NCBI GenBank assembly: GCA_022702705.1
Contig: CM040422.1
Coordinates: forward strand, 34,309,270 to 34,373,269
DNA from: Papilionanthe hookeriana x Papilionanthe teres
Taxonomy: Eukaryota; Streptophyta; Magnoliopsida; Asparagales; Orchidaceae
Reading direction: 5' to 3'
DNA length: 64,000 nucleotides
Below are positions 9,901-22,979 of the stretch, piece after piece. Numbering within the stretch: position 1 is the stretch's first letter; each line of letters starts with the position of its first letter. The notes below the pieces were generated by a model. The model was not told the DNA's origin and did not search any database. It saw nothing but the letters and a program-made list of their open reading frames with translations. Made by a program: the position numbers and the translations under genes.

Positions 9901-10222
9901 TCTACTCTTTTCTCCGCATAAAATCAAGTTGAAACTCAAATCGAAATTCAAACTCAAAATTAAAACTTGAGACAAAAAATGAAACAAATCTAAGATCCCA
10001 TCTCTTGAAATCTTGTGATCTGAAATTCACCTCCTTTTTCCCTAGCGAGAGTTCTGGAATCTTCAGTCTTGGAGATTTACCTGATACTCCCCAGTGGAAA
10101 TTTCTTACACTTCGTCCTAAGTTTGTCACTTGGACATCTGTTTTGGTTTTGTTGATCTCTTTGGTCAACGCCAATACGTGCGGTGTGCTTGGTTAACACA
10201 CCACACCTATTGGGGGTCCATT
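9901..10222 (+). other. 3' terminal internal segment with degenerate polypurine tract (element A)
   Basis: Conserved with element B (44461-44772). It ends CCTATTGGGGGTCCATT just before the LTR. The G run is the only candidate polypurine tract and is not directly at the LTR edge, so the call is weak. No coding signal. Confidence 0.4.
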
Positions 10223-12619
10223 TGTTGACCTCATTTTTTATGAGGTCTTCTCTTCTCTCATTAGCACTTAGGATCTAGCCTTAGGCTTTTCCTTTAATAG
10301 TCCTAGAGGACTAGAATTGGGACCCATCCCTTAGAAATTTGAATCACTTCTTGCCTCCCTACAAACCCCACAAGCTTGATTGTAGACCCCTAATCACCTA
10401 GAGGGTTGAAATCAAATGTGAAGGTTTAAAAGGATGAGTTCCCTATAGGACTCTTTGGCCTTAGGACCACCCTGGGTGGCTTGGTCTGGTGAGGGTCGAC
10501 TTACACGCTCACTACACTCACACTCTACACTCTCACACACACAATCCGAATCCTAAAACCACACACATACCCAACTTGACTCCTTGACTCATGTAGGTAA
10601 TTCATATGGATGGACCTTAACCCCTAAGGCCCTTGCTAAGAGGGTTAGGAACAACATAGTGAATGCCTCAAATGAGTCCCCTCATGGCTCATATAGGCTT
10701 AATATGACTTCATGGCTCAACCAAAGTGATTCCATTTTGCTCAAATTTGATCAATCTTCATTCTTCCAAAATTTCAATTTTTGGCCTCGGGGCCCGCCCC
10801 ACCAAACCTACCAAATGCCCTCGAAACTACTCAAAATTTGCAAAATCACCTACATTACCCAAAATTCCCCAAAACCATTCCTAAACATTTCCCTCCACTC
10901 AAATTGATCATCCATAGCCAAAAATACCAAAAATTCCAAAAGTACCCCCCAATACCCTCCAAATACCCAAAATACCCCTCTCGACCCGAAAATTCAAAAA
11001 TTCAAATATTCATAAAATTCCCAGAAAATTCCAGAAAATCCCAAATATTCCCAATTGCATTTTGTCCAACTACTCCATGGTCCAATTTTGTCAATTTACC
11101 CCACTTTTACTAAAACCCCCAATTTAGCCAATTCTTAACCCAAGTGAACCCAATGTCAAACCAAACCTACCCAATTGACCCCAATTTTGGTCCAATTTAA
11201 TTCTAAACTTCAATTCAATATCCAAAATATCAATCTAGATCAAATCTAAGTTCAATTTGATTGACATTTGGGTCCAATTTCACTTTTGAGCTTAAGGCCC
11301 AATTTGGACCCATGACCCAAACTTAGCCCAAACCAAACCAATTCAACTCCAATTAACCCCAAACCTTTTCTAAACCTTCCCTAACATTCCCATAAAAAAA
11401 AAACTAACATGATTTCCCAAAATTTGGACCCAAACCCTACTCAAATTCAACCCAAAACCAAAAAGCCCAATTTCGACCTAAATTCAAACCTAACCCAAAT
11501 AAGCCCAAATCCCAAAAACAAAACCCAACCAAAGTTGAAACCTCTTTGAAACACTCCCATAAACATTTCATAACATTAATTTTATATCAATTTCAACCCT
11601 AGCCCAACATTAGCCCAAATTAGCCCAATTTGACCTACATTGGCCCATTTACCAAATCAACCCAAATTCAATCCAAATTCAACCCAATTCAAACCCAAAT
11701 CACTCTAAACTTGTTTCAAATCAATCATGACACATCCTTAGACAAAACTAAACATTTATTTGGCATGGCCCATTGCAAGTTTTTTTATTTAAAAGCCCAT
11801 TTTCAAACCTAAAGGCCCACTTCCTTAAACCACTTTAAAAGCCCACCCAAGACCATTTCAAAAGCCCAAGTTTTCAATCCAAAGCCCACATGACATTTCT
11901 CCACATCATCCATTTAATGAAAATCACCCGTAAGTTTCAAAATCATCATTAAACCATTCTAAATCAAGCTTCATGAAAATTCTCCACCAAAATACCAAAA
12001 TTCCTAAATTCTACTTCCATGAAATTGACCAAGCTTTATCCTAAGCCATAGGCAAGCCATGAAGCAATTCTTAAGCCACATGCAAGCCATGTGAGTTGTT
12101 TACATGTGACCTTACCACATTGGGCAAAAGGAGGAGGTCCTTTAAGCACTTCCTAAAAGCCATTAACTTTACTTATGATTCCCCTTAACCCAAATATAAT
12201 CAAAATATTCTTGGATGGAGACTTCTCCACTTAAGACCAGCTGACCCAACTGATTCACCCAGCCCAAAACCAAGTCTTGGGGAGGTGAACCAAACCCAAA
12301 ACATGGGTTGACCAATTCGAGCCAAAATACACCCTTACCCCATTCCACTTTGATTCAAACCCTTTACACATGGCAGCCACCAATTGACTTCACAAACATC
12401 AAGCCCTGACCCACCTGAACCTGAGGGTGACCCATGCCTGCCGGCCAGCCACCTGGATCGCCGGAAAACACCACACTCGAGAGCTCACATGTGAGCCAAC
12501 TTTGAAATTCCCCCTTGCTGAGTTGCCCCAAGTCTAGTGGCCACCATGGCTGTTCTTCTCTTGCATAGAGCAGCTGATCCCAAGCCCTAACTCCCCCTGG
12601 GAGGCCCTCCACCCTATCC

Positions 12620-12627
12620 TATTTAAA
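12620..12627 (+). promoter_or_regulatory. Candidate TATA box of element A 3' LTR
   Basis: TATTTAAA with the conserved downstream CTCGGCCATG and CAAACCTTAAGGAAACT context. It lies 2.4 kb from the LTR start, so U3 would be about 2.4 kb. Confidence 0.5.
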
Positions 12628-15284
12628 CACCACCTCTTCTCGGCCATGGAAGGTGCTAAAACAAACCTTAAGGAAACTCTGCCAAAATCATTCCAGACCA
12701 CTCTCCACACATAGAGCATTTGATTCCCACTGGATTCCAGCCTCAATTCCCTCCAGCTGAGATCAATTTTGAGTTCAAATTTCAGCATAAAAACCGGGAC
12801 ACTTCTTCACGAGTGAGCCAATCCCCAAATTGATTGGTCCTACACCTTCACCAGACCAAGAGAAGAGGTTTCCCCCTAAAAGCCCCCTCACCAGGCCAGC
12901 CATTGCATCCAGCCTCCAAGCTTTGTGATCGGGCTTGGTCGAAATCTTACCTAGACAATTCACCAAGCCAAGGGACTTCATCTGGCGCTTGCTTGGACCC
13001 AATCGAAAGTGACACAACTCTCAGATCGAAGCTTCACTTCTCTGAGCAAAGCTATGGACTCGCTCTTCCTCCCGAGCTTCCAGAGATTCTCAATTTAGTT
13101 TGGGTCAATTTCAATACATGTTTACCGTATGGATGTGTTCGTCTCTTCAAGACGAATCCATAGAGCATAATAACTCGAAAATTCATTGAGAATCGAGTGA
13201 GAAATTAAGGTTAGAAGGTTGATGGTCACGGGTTCACAGCAGTCGTAGGCGATGACTGGCAACCCTTGGATCACGCGTGTATCGAGTGGACGGCTAGGAT
13301 CGCGCCGGACAGAGTAATGGGACATGAACTGCGGGCCCCTAGAGCGCTGAGTCGGATGGCGGTGCCGAATCAAAACACGCCGCGTGGCCTTTCGGAGACG
13401 CCGAGGTTGAGTCAGCGCCGCGTGGATAAGTAGGAAATTAGGATTTTTCTTATTTATTTAATTACTAGAACTTTGAAAATCCATAACTTTGTGTAGAAAA
13501 ATCAAAAAAATAAAATAAAAATACCCTCTTGCTCAGTGAACAGAGGAGAATAATGTGGAAAAGAAATCAAATAATTTCATAAAGTATTTTATTTTTAATA
13601 ATTTATTTACTCTTTGCACTATTTCAATTCTTCATGCATATAGGAAATTCACCATGGCATGAGACCATAGGGCTTTTGAAGCCTCTGAACTTGGAAACAT
13701 TCCTTGAATTTTCCAAGGCCAGAGGCCATCCCTATGAGAAGTTATTGATTTTTCAAGTTCATGTTACTATTTTGAGTATTTTAATTCCAATAATTAGCAT
13801 GTTGAGAAATAAATTCTAGGAAAATTTGGTGAAGTTTCCTATGACCAGAGGGACCTAGGAAAAATAATTTTTTGAGCTAATTCACTTTGAACAACCCTAA
13901 TTGGCCTAAACACCCAAAATTGAACTTTAATTAATTAGGTTTAACCACTAATCAAATTAACTTAAAAACAATTCTCCACTATCCCCTAGGTAGGGGATAG
14001 GAAAACACCACATAAAAATTTGAGATCAATTAAACTTAGTTAGCCCCACCAAATGGGTTAATTAAGCCCCATGAATGAAATCAAATTTTAAAAATTTATA
14101 ATTCACAAAATACTTTTCAAAAATTCACAAAATTGGTTTTGGAGCTTCTCTAATATCAGAGGAACTTAGGAAAATTAAAATTACAATTTTCTAAAAAAGT
14201 TGATTTTTATCAATATTTTAATAATTTCAATAATTAAAAAATAATAAAAATCACAAAAATATTAAAAATCACCAAAATGCCATATTTTGAATTCTAAACA
14301 CTTAGGAACAAACCAAATATTTTTCTTAAGTCCCTAGGATAAGATATTGAATTTTGAAGGTTTGATGTAATTTTTATTATTAAAAAATGTATTTTTCAAC
14401 CTTTTCACTAAAATAATTCTAATAAATCAAAGAAAAATCAGAAAACTATAAAAACTGGTTTCTGGTTTATATGATATCAGAAACATTTTTGAAAAATATA
14501 AAATTCATTTTTCAACCTTTATTTTATTTTTAAATTAATTTATACTCCAAAACTAAAAATAATTATAATAAATAAAATAAAATTCAAAAAATCACTAAAA
14601 TTAATCCAAATGGTCCTCTGGTCATTAGGAGTGCCCATAATTTTCTTAAGGATAGAAAATTTTCCTTGGTCATCTTATTAAATTTTCCTTGAAAATCCCT
14701 ATTTTCCACAAAAAAATAATTATATAAATAAATTAAATACAGAAAAATCACATTTTCTCCTCTAATGTCTTAATTGACATGTGAGTGAAACAAAGCCACA
14801 TAAGAATTTTAAATTCATTTAAGCTCAATTTAGTGAGTTATGGAATTATTAAGCTTGAAGGGCAAAATGGTAATTAAAACTTTCAACCTCTAATTAAAAT
14901 TTTAGGCTTAATAAAATGAAAGAGTAAAATAGTTGATCTTAATCTGATTTGGATGATTGAAATTTAAATAATTAAAGGGTAGAAACCCATCAATCAATTT
15001 TAAGAATAAACCTTAATTTATCAATTAATTGAATTTGGAAGATTAATAAAAATTAAAATTATTAAAATAGGAATATTATTATAGAAGATATTTATTCCTC
15101 AATTTTAAAATCCCTAAGTTAATCACTTCAATAATATTTAATTCCTGATGATAATCTAAATTTAAGACTTAAAAATAATAAAAGACTTAGTCATTAGATT
15201 AAATTAAAATTAAAATATTCAAACTAAATTAAATCAAAATTTCAATTAAATTAATACTTTAATAATTAAATTAAATCATCTTTA

Positions 15285-15580
15285 AAAAATAAAAAAAATA
15301 AAATAAAATATTAAATTAAAATTAAAATAAAATAAAATTAAAATTAAAATTAAATTAAATTAAAATTAAAATTAAATTAAATTAAATTAAGTTAATTTAA
15401 ATTAAAACATATAAATTAAATTAAATTAAATCAAAAATTAAATTAAAATAAAAATCAAAAACTAAATTTTAAATAAAATTAAATTAAAATTAAATTAAAC
15501 CAATTTAAATTAAAATTAAATTAAATTAAATTAAATCAAACCAAATTAAATTAAATTAAATTAAATAGAATTAAATATAA
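15285..15580 (+). repeat. (TTAAA)n array in element A 3' LTR
   Basis: AT-only low-complexity array of AATTAAATTAAA type at the same LTR position as 3494-3915. Confidence 0.85.
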
Positions 15581-16122
15581 CATTACTTAAGACATAAACA
15601 ATTCGAAATAGATCTAAAACAACTTGAACACTATTCCAAACTTAAATCCATTAATTAAAATTAAATTAAATAACAAATCACTAAAACATCAATTTGCCCT
15701 TAAAAGCTCTTGTTATCATAACTCCTAGATGGAGCATTAAGTGAAGTATCACTTCATTCATAGGATATTCAAACATCCTAGTTCACTAAGCAAAAGAATA
15801 AACTTAATTAAACCTCAGATGATTACTTCACCTGATTAATTAAATCCATTTGGACTTATAACAATCCTAGCAATATTGAAAAGATGTTTAAGACTCATCT
15901 TAAGAACTTCCTCAATATGATAGGATGTTTATAAGAACAATTGAACTTAATTGTTCTTTGATGAAGAAAATCATCCTTAAACCAACATACAAGAACTGAG
16001 ATGTCATAAGAGATGACTAGCTATAGGATTAGGACTTTGATAGACAACCAGAACCTTTCCCTTAGCTTTATCTAGGTAATTATTGAAATATTTAAATGCA
16101 TTAACATGTGTTTTAAGTGCAG

Positions 16123-16148
16123 CTTGGGATGACGGGAAGACCCTCCAG
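16123..16148 (+). other. 26-nt exon-like island, element A 3' LTR
   Basis: Same AG-to-GT spacing as at 4467-4492, preceded by TTAACATGTGTTTTAAGTGC and AG, and followed by GTACGC. Confidence 0.4.
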
Positions 16149-16854
16149 GTACGCTTTTATTTTATTGCAATTTACTTTATTGCAAATACACTTTATTTTT
16201 CTTGCATGATAAACAACTGTTGCATGAAAACCAAAACCTTTAGGATAGTCCCTAAACTGAAACCAAAACTAAATTAAAAGTCATTACAAGATAAAAATCA
16301 CCGCCACAACATTTCAAAAATATAAAACAACTCAAAATTTAATCACAAACAGAACAACAGAACTACAATTGCAACTAAATTAAAACGTCTCGTTGAATGA
16401 TCGGGAATACCTCGGATGATGTAACCCACATGTTGCTAACGAAATTTCCCACATTTTCGTCATCCCAGCACCGTTATTTTCATTGAATTCACTTAGTCCA
16501 GATGAATTTGCTAAACTCAACTGAATGAGTTCCACACTTTCATTTAGACCGTGAGAAATCCCGTTAGCAATACGTGGGTTACATCATCCGAGGTATTCCC
16601 AATCATTCAACAAGATTTTTTAATTTAATTGCAATTGTAGTTTTGTTGTTCTGTTTGTGATTAAATTTTGAGTTGTTCTCTCTTTTGAATGTTGTGGCAG
16701 TGGATTTTATCTTGTTGTGACTTTTAATTTAGTTTTGGATTCAGTTTTGTCACTATCCTAAAGGTTTTAGTTTTCATGCAACAATCTTGTTTTTCATGCA
16801 AGAAAAAGTAAAGTGCAGTGCATATAAGTAAATTGCAATAAAATAAAAGCATAC

Positions 16855-16880
16855 CTGAAGGGTCTTCTCGTCATTCCAAG
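16855..16880 (-). other. 26-nt exon-like island, LTR F
   Basis: On the minus strand CTTAACATGTGTTTTAAGTG and CAG precede the island, and GTATGC follows it. The donor differs from GTACGC by one base that keeps a valid GT site. Confidence 0.4.
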
Positions 16881-19800
16881 CTGCACTTAAAACACATGTT
16901 AAGACATTTAAATGTTTATAAGAAGTACCTAGGTAAAGCTAAGGGAAAGGTTCTTGTTGTCTACCAAATTCCTAATCCTATTGCTAGACATCTCCTATGA
17001 CGTCTAGGTTCTTGTATTTTGTTTATGGATGATTTTCTTAATCAAAGAAAATTTAAGTTCAATTGCTCTTCTAAAAACATCTCATCATATTGAGAAAGTG
17101 CTTAGGACGAGTCCTAAATATCTTTTCAATACTTCTGAGATTATTTTGAGTCCAAGTAAATTTAGTTGCATAGGTGAATAAATCATCCAGGAGTTTAGTT
17201 AAGCTTTGTCTCTTGCTCAGTGAATTTGGGCATTTGACTACCTAATGAATGAAATGACAGCTCACTTAATACTCCATTTAAGAGTTATAATAATTAAAGC
17301 TTTTAGGGCCAAGTTGGTTTGTTGAGAATTTTAATCATTCTTAATTTGAAGTTTGAGTTAATGGTTTAAAGTGATTTAGTTTAATTATGAGGTTTTAATT
17401 AATAATTTTAAGCTTGGAATAGTGTTCAAATTATTTTTGGTTTAAATCTTTATACTTTAAGTGATCTTAATATTTTAAATTAATCATTGGTGTTTCAAAT
17501 TCACTTAGATTATTCATACATCTTAATGATTTGGTTTAGGTAAATTATGATATTTTAGGTTAATCTTGATTAATTTGATTTTTTATATTCTTAATTATGA
17601 ATTGTCTTAATGTTTCAAATTTATTTTACTTTTATTATTGAGTTATGTTAATTTGATATAATTTAAATTAAATTTAATTGAATTTAACTTAATTTAATTT
17701 AATTTAATTTAAATATTTTAAATTTAATTTAATTTAATTGTTAAAATTTTAATTTAATTTAATTTTTAATTTTAATTTAATTTTTACTTAATTTAATTTA
17801 ATTTAATTTTAATTTAATTTAATTTAATTGTTTAACCACTTAATATTTTGAGCTTTCCTTTAATTTAAGGGTTATGTTTTTATTTTTAATTTACTTAGTT
17901 TGGATTATCGTTTTAATCTTAATTAAGAGTTAAATATTATTGAAGTTATTTATTTAGGGATTTTTTTATTAAAGAATTAATATCCTCTCAAGTTATATCC
18001 CTATTTTTAATATTTCAAATTTTCAGTAATCTTCCAAAATTTAAATTGTTTAAATAATCAAAGTTACATTTTTGGTTTATTAAAAGTGATTAATGGGTTC
18101 CTACCCTTTTAATTTCTCAAAGTTTCAATCATCCAAGAAAGATAAAATCAAATATTTAACCCTCCATTTTAATTAAACCTAAAATTTTAATACAGGGGTT
18201 TAAATTCTTTAATTACCTTTATGCCCTTTTAGGCTTACTTATTTCATAACTCACTAGATTGGGTTCAAATGAACTTGAAATTTTTATGTCACCTCACTCA
18301 CATGTCAATTAAGACATTAGAGGATGTGATTTTTCTGAATTTCATTTATTTATATAATTATTTTTAGTGAAAAAAAGGGATTTCAAGGAAAATTCAACAA
18401 CATGACCAAAGTAAGGTTTCTGTCCTTAAGAAAATTGTGAGATGTTCCTAATGACTAGAGGACCACTTGGGCCAATTTTGGTGATTTTTTAAATTATATT
18501 TTATTTATTATAATTATTTTGAATTTTATAGTGTTAATTAATTATAAAATAAAATAAAAGTTGAAAATTAAGTTTTATATTTTTCTTAAATCTCTCTGAC
18601 CTCAAGGAGTTCAGAGAAATAAATTTTACAATTTTTTGATTTTTCTTTGATTTATTAGAATTAATCTGGTGAAAAGGCTGAAAAATTCATTTTTTTAATT
18701 CAAAAATTGTTTTAAGCATTTAAAATTCAATATCTTTACTTTGAGACTTGAGAAAAATATTTGGTTTGTTCCTAAGTGATTAGGAGTCAAAATGTAACAT
18801 TTTTATGATTTTTATTATTTTTTTATTTTTATTATTTTTTAATTATTTAAATATAAAAATATCATTAAAAATGAAAAATTTTAGAAAATTCCAATTTTAA
18901 TTTTTATAGACTCCTCTGATATCAGAGAGCCCACAAAACCAATTTGGTGAATTCTTTAAATGTATTTTTTGAGTTATGAATTTTTTAAAGTTTAATTTTG
19001 ATCATGTGACTTAATTAATTCATTTAGTGGGGCTAATCATTTCCAATTGACTTCAAATTTTTATGCAAGGTTTTATGTATCCTAAAAATCAATGGAGAAT
19101 TGATTTCAAGTTATTTTAATGTGTGGTTAACCCTAATTAACTAAAGTTCAGTTTTGAGTAATTAGGCCAATTATGGTTATTCTTAATGAGTAAATTTAAA
19201 ACATAATTATCCTAGGGTCCTCTGGTTCTAAGAAACTTCCCCAAATTTTCCTAGAATTTTCTAAGCAATATGCTAATTAATGGAAATAAAATACAAAAAA
19301 CAGTGACATAAACTTGAAAAATACATAACTTTCCATAGAGATGGCTTCTGACCTTGAAAAATTCAGGGAAGGTTCCCAAGATCAGAGGCTTTAAAAGCCC
19401 TATGGTCTCATGCCATGGTGAATTGTCTATGAAAATGGATAATCAAAATACTGAAATGAGTAAAATATTAATTAAAAATAAAATACTCATCAAAATAACT
19501 TGATTTCTTTTCCACATTATTCTCATCTGTTCACTGAGCAAGAGTGTATTTTTAGTTTACTTTTATGATTTTTCTACACAAAGATATGGATTTTCTAAGT
19601 TCTAGGTATTTAAATAAATAGAAAAAATCCTATTTATCTACTTATCCGACTCAGCGCCGCGTCAACCTACAGCGGATCGAAAGACCACGCGGCGCGCTCC
19701 TATTCGACGCAGCCATCTGAGTCAGCCACCACGCGTCCTGCTGTTCCGCCCCTTCCTCTGATCTGACGCAATCTGAGCCGTTCAACCGATACACGCGAGA

Positions 19801-20442
19801 TCGGACGACGCCTGGTCATCGTCTACGACTGGTGTGCACCCACGACCGTCCACACTAAAACCCTAAGAACTCTCTCATTTCTCAATGGATTTTCGTGTTC
19901 TTATGCTCTATGGATTCGTCTTGAGGAGAAGAAAACATCCATACGGTTTACATGCTATGAAATTAACTGAAATGAAATGGAGAATTCCTGGAAGCTCGGG
20001 AGGAAGGAATGATCTATACCTTTGCTCTGAGAAGTGTAGTTTCAATCAGAGAGTTGTGTCACCTTTGATTGCACCCAAGGAAGCTCCAGATGAAGTCTCT
20101 AGCTCTGGGGAATTGTTTAGGTATGAAAGTGTCCACAGCTGGTTTCAAAGCTTGGAGGCTAGAGCAACTGGGTGGTCTGGAGAGAGGGCTTTCACTGGGG
20201 AACTCATTCTCTTGGTCTTGTGCAGGTGTGGGTAAGTTTAATTTGGATTTGGTGGAGGTTTGGGAGATGTCCTGGTTTTGGGCTTGAATTTGAACTCAGA
20301 AATTGACCTCAGCTGGGGGGAATTTGGGCTGGAATCTAATGGGGATCAAGTGCTCTATGTGTGGAGAGTGGTCTGGAGCAATTTTGACAGAGTTTCAGTA
20401 GGATTTTGTTCAGCACCTCTCTTTGGCCGAGAGGTGGTGTGG

Positions 20443-20450
20443 TTTAAATA
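20443..20450 (-). promoter_or_regulatory. Candidate TATA box of LTR F
   Basis: TATTTAAA on the minus strand, followed downstream by the conserved CTCTCGGCCA motif. Confidence 0.45.
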
Positions 20451-22979
20451 GAGGTGGTTGGAGGGCTTCCCAGGGGGGTTTAATGGCTTGGATCAACTGC
20501 TGTGGTGAGGAGAAGAACAACCATGGTGGATATTAGGCATGGGACAAGTCAGCAAAGAAGTATTCAAAAATTGGCTCACATGGGTGCTCTCGGCCTGGTG
20601 GTTTTCGGTAGCTGTGGTGGCTAGCCGGCCAGGGTCAGGTCACCCTCAAGGTCAGGGAGGTCAGGGCTGGGGTTTAGTACAGTCAATTGGCCATGGACAT
20701 GTATAAAGGGGTTGAATTAAAATGGAATGGGGGGAAGGTTCAAATTGGTCAACCCATGGTTTTGGGCTAGGTTCACCACCCAAGGCCTGATTTTGGGGCT
20801 GAAAAGAATCACTTGATTCAGTCAAGAGAAAATGGTGTGGTCTCCATCCATGGTGAGGTGGCTAAACTTGGTTTAGTGTGTAGCATGAATGAGGTTAAAA
20901 ATGCTTAAGGAAGGCTTAAGAAAGGGGCCCCTCCTCTTGCCATTAATGGCTTGGTGAGGTGGAAAGGGGCTCCCAAGGCTTGCATATGGCTTATGCATGG
21001 CTCCATGGCTCCATGGCTCCATATGGCTTAGGGATGGCTTGGTTTGGTTTCATGAAAGTGGGTTTTAAGGATTTAGGATATTTAGGGGTAATTTGGCACA
21101 TGTCTTTGTTTAGAAAAGTTTAATGATGAATTTGAAACTTAGGGAGTGATTTAAATCAAAAGGGATGATGAGGGGAAATTTCATGTGGGCTTTAGGATAG
21201 ATTTTGGGCTTTTGGATTTATTTTAGATGGGCCTTTAGAAAGGTTTATGGAGGTGGGCTTTTAGGTTTGAAAACAAATTGGTAAAAGGAAGTTTTGTAAA
21301 ATATTGGGCCAAAAAAATGTTTGGTTTTGTTTATGGATGTGTCATGAGTGATTTGGAACAAATTTGAAGTGATTTTGAATTGAATTGGGTTTAATTTGGG
21401 TCTTTTTAGTAAAGGGGCCAAAGTGGGTCAAATTGGGCTAACTTGGTTTAAGGTTGGGCTAGTGTTGGATTTGATGTAAAATTAATGTTGAGAAATGTTT
21501 ATGGGGGTGCTACAAAGAGTTTTAAACTTTGGTTGGGCTTTGATTTTGGGATTTGGGCCCATTTGGGTTAGGTTTGGGTTTAGGCCAAAAATGGGGATTT
21601 TATTTTGGGTTAGGTTTGGGTGGAGTTTAGATTAAAATTTGGGGCAAATCTTGTTAGTGTTTTGTTTGTGGGGATATTAGGAAGGTTTAGGAAAAGTTTG
21701 GGGCTAATTGGGGTTGAATTGGGTTGGTTTGGGCTAGGTTTAGGTCATGGGCCAAAATTGGGCCTCAGGCTTTAAATTGAAATTGGATCCAAATGTCAAT
21801 CAAATTGTGCTTGGATTTGGTCTAAATTGATATTGGGAATATTGAATTGAATTTTAGAATTGAATTGGATCAACATTGAGGTCAATTGTGTTGATTTAGT
21901 GGGACATTGGGTCCACTTGAGTTAAAAATGGGTCAAATTGGGGGTTTTGACAAAAGTGGGTTAAATTGACAAAATTGGCCTATGGTGTAGTTGAACAAAA
22001 TGCAATTGGGAATATTTGGGATTTTTTGGAATTTTCTAGGAATTTTTGGAATTTTAGGATTTTTTGGTTAAAAAAGGGCATTTTGGGTATTTGGAGGGTA
22101 TTGGGGGGTACTTTTGGAAATTTTGGTATATTTGGCTAAAGATGATCAATTTGAATAACGAGAAATGTTTAGTATTGGTTTTGAGGAATTTTGGGTAATT
22201 TAGGTGATTTTGTAAATTTTAGGTAGCTTCAAGGACATTTGGTAGGTTTAGTAGGTGTAGGGCCCGAGGTGTCAAAAATTGAAATTTTGGAAAAATGAAG
22301 ATTGATCAAGTTTGAGTAGAATGGAATCACTTTGGTTGAGCCATGAAGCCATAACAAGCCCATAAGAGTCATGAGAGGACTCATTTGAGGCATTCACTAT
22401 GTTGTTCCTAACCCTCTTAGCCAAGGGCTTAGGGGTTGAGGACCATCCATATGGATTACCTACATGAGTCAAGAAGTCAAGGTAGGTATGAAGGGTTTTA
22501 GTATTTGGAATTTTTGTGAAAGTGTAATGTGTGCAGGTCAACCCTCACCAGACCAGACCACCCAGGGTAGTCCTAAGGCCAAAGAGTCCTATAGGGAACT
22601 CATCCTTTAAACCTCCACATTTAATCTTAACCCTCCAAGTGACTTGGGGGGTTTACAATCAAACTTGTGGGGTTTGAAGGGAGTTTAAGAGATGTTTAAA
22701 TTTTTAAGTGGTGGGTTCCATTTCTAGTCCTCTAAGATAGTTAAAGGGAAAGCCTAAGGCTAGATCCTAAGTACTAAGGAGAGACAAGAGAAAATACCTC
22801 ATCAAAAATGAGGTCAACAAAGGGAAGGAGGTTTTGTATGAAGAAGATTCTGCTAATGCAGCTCTTGGCACGTCGCAGTGTTCGAGGTTGGTTCCAGTTT
22901 CGGAGTCGCTCTGCTGACTTGATCTCAAAGAAGGAACTGCAACCGTAAATTTTGAGAACCATCAGGGCTCAAGCTACAA

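Larger units (their letters stand above)
1..16452 (+). mobile_element. Element A: internally deleted Tat/Ogre-type Ty3/gypsy retrotransposon
   Basis: A partial 5' LTR (1-5957), a 4.3-kb internal region (5958-10222) and a 3' LTR (10223-16452) lie in order on the plus strand. The internal region starts inside the integrase catalytic core, directly after the LTR end motif GCCGACA, so the primer site, gag, PR, RT, both RNases H and the first half of integrase are missing. The remaining order is integrase C-terminal half, ALKBH ORF, 45-bp minisatellite, 3' LTR, the same as in element B. The left end lies outside the window and the right LTR is truncated, so no target-site duplication can be checked. 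The two LTRs look clearly divergent by eye, so the element is old or a recombinant of two copies. Confidence 0.85.
10223..16452 (+). repeat. 3' LTR of element A, truncated at its 3' end
   Basis: Starts TGTTGACCTCATTTTTTATGA, the same start as the TSD-proven LTR at 26142. It carries the TATA box (12620), GC-rich block (about 13200-13430), TTAAA array (about 15285-15580) and exon-like island (16123-16148). It breaks off after TTTCCCAC at 16452, about 1.2 kb before the expected end, where the opposite-strand LTR F begins. Confidence 0.85.
10223..22819. repeat. Large inverted repeat of two giant LTRs (arms about 6.2 kb, about 97-bp spacer)
   Basis: Left arm 10223-16452 reads as the LTR sense strand, and right arm 16550-22819 reads as its reverse complement. 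The arms meet tail-to-tail: TTGCTAACGAAATTTCCCAC at the left edge faces GTGAGAAATCCCGTTAGCAA at 16550-16569. The 97 bases between (16453-16549) belong only to the reverse LTR. The arms are diverged copies, not a fresh duplication. Confidence 0.85.
16453..22819 (-). repeat. LTR F: reverse-strand LTR of the same family, 3' end missing
   Basis: Read on the minus strand it starts TGTTGACCTCATTTTTGATG at 22819 and proceeds through C/A-rich U3, TATA box (20443-20450), GC block, a short TTAAA array (about 17640-17840) and exon-like island (16855-16880). It is cut off about 1.2 kb before the expected end. Its intact 5' terminus abuts fragment D at 22820. No internal region is attached, so it is a partial solo LTR or the remnant of a deleted element. 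Confidence 0.85.

Noticed and set aside
16453..22819. Whole minus-strand retrotransposon
   Set aside because: Only an LTR is present; no internal coding region is linked on either side, and the plus-strand gag at 22980-24243 belongs to fragment D.
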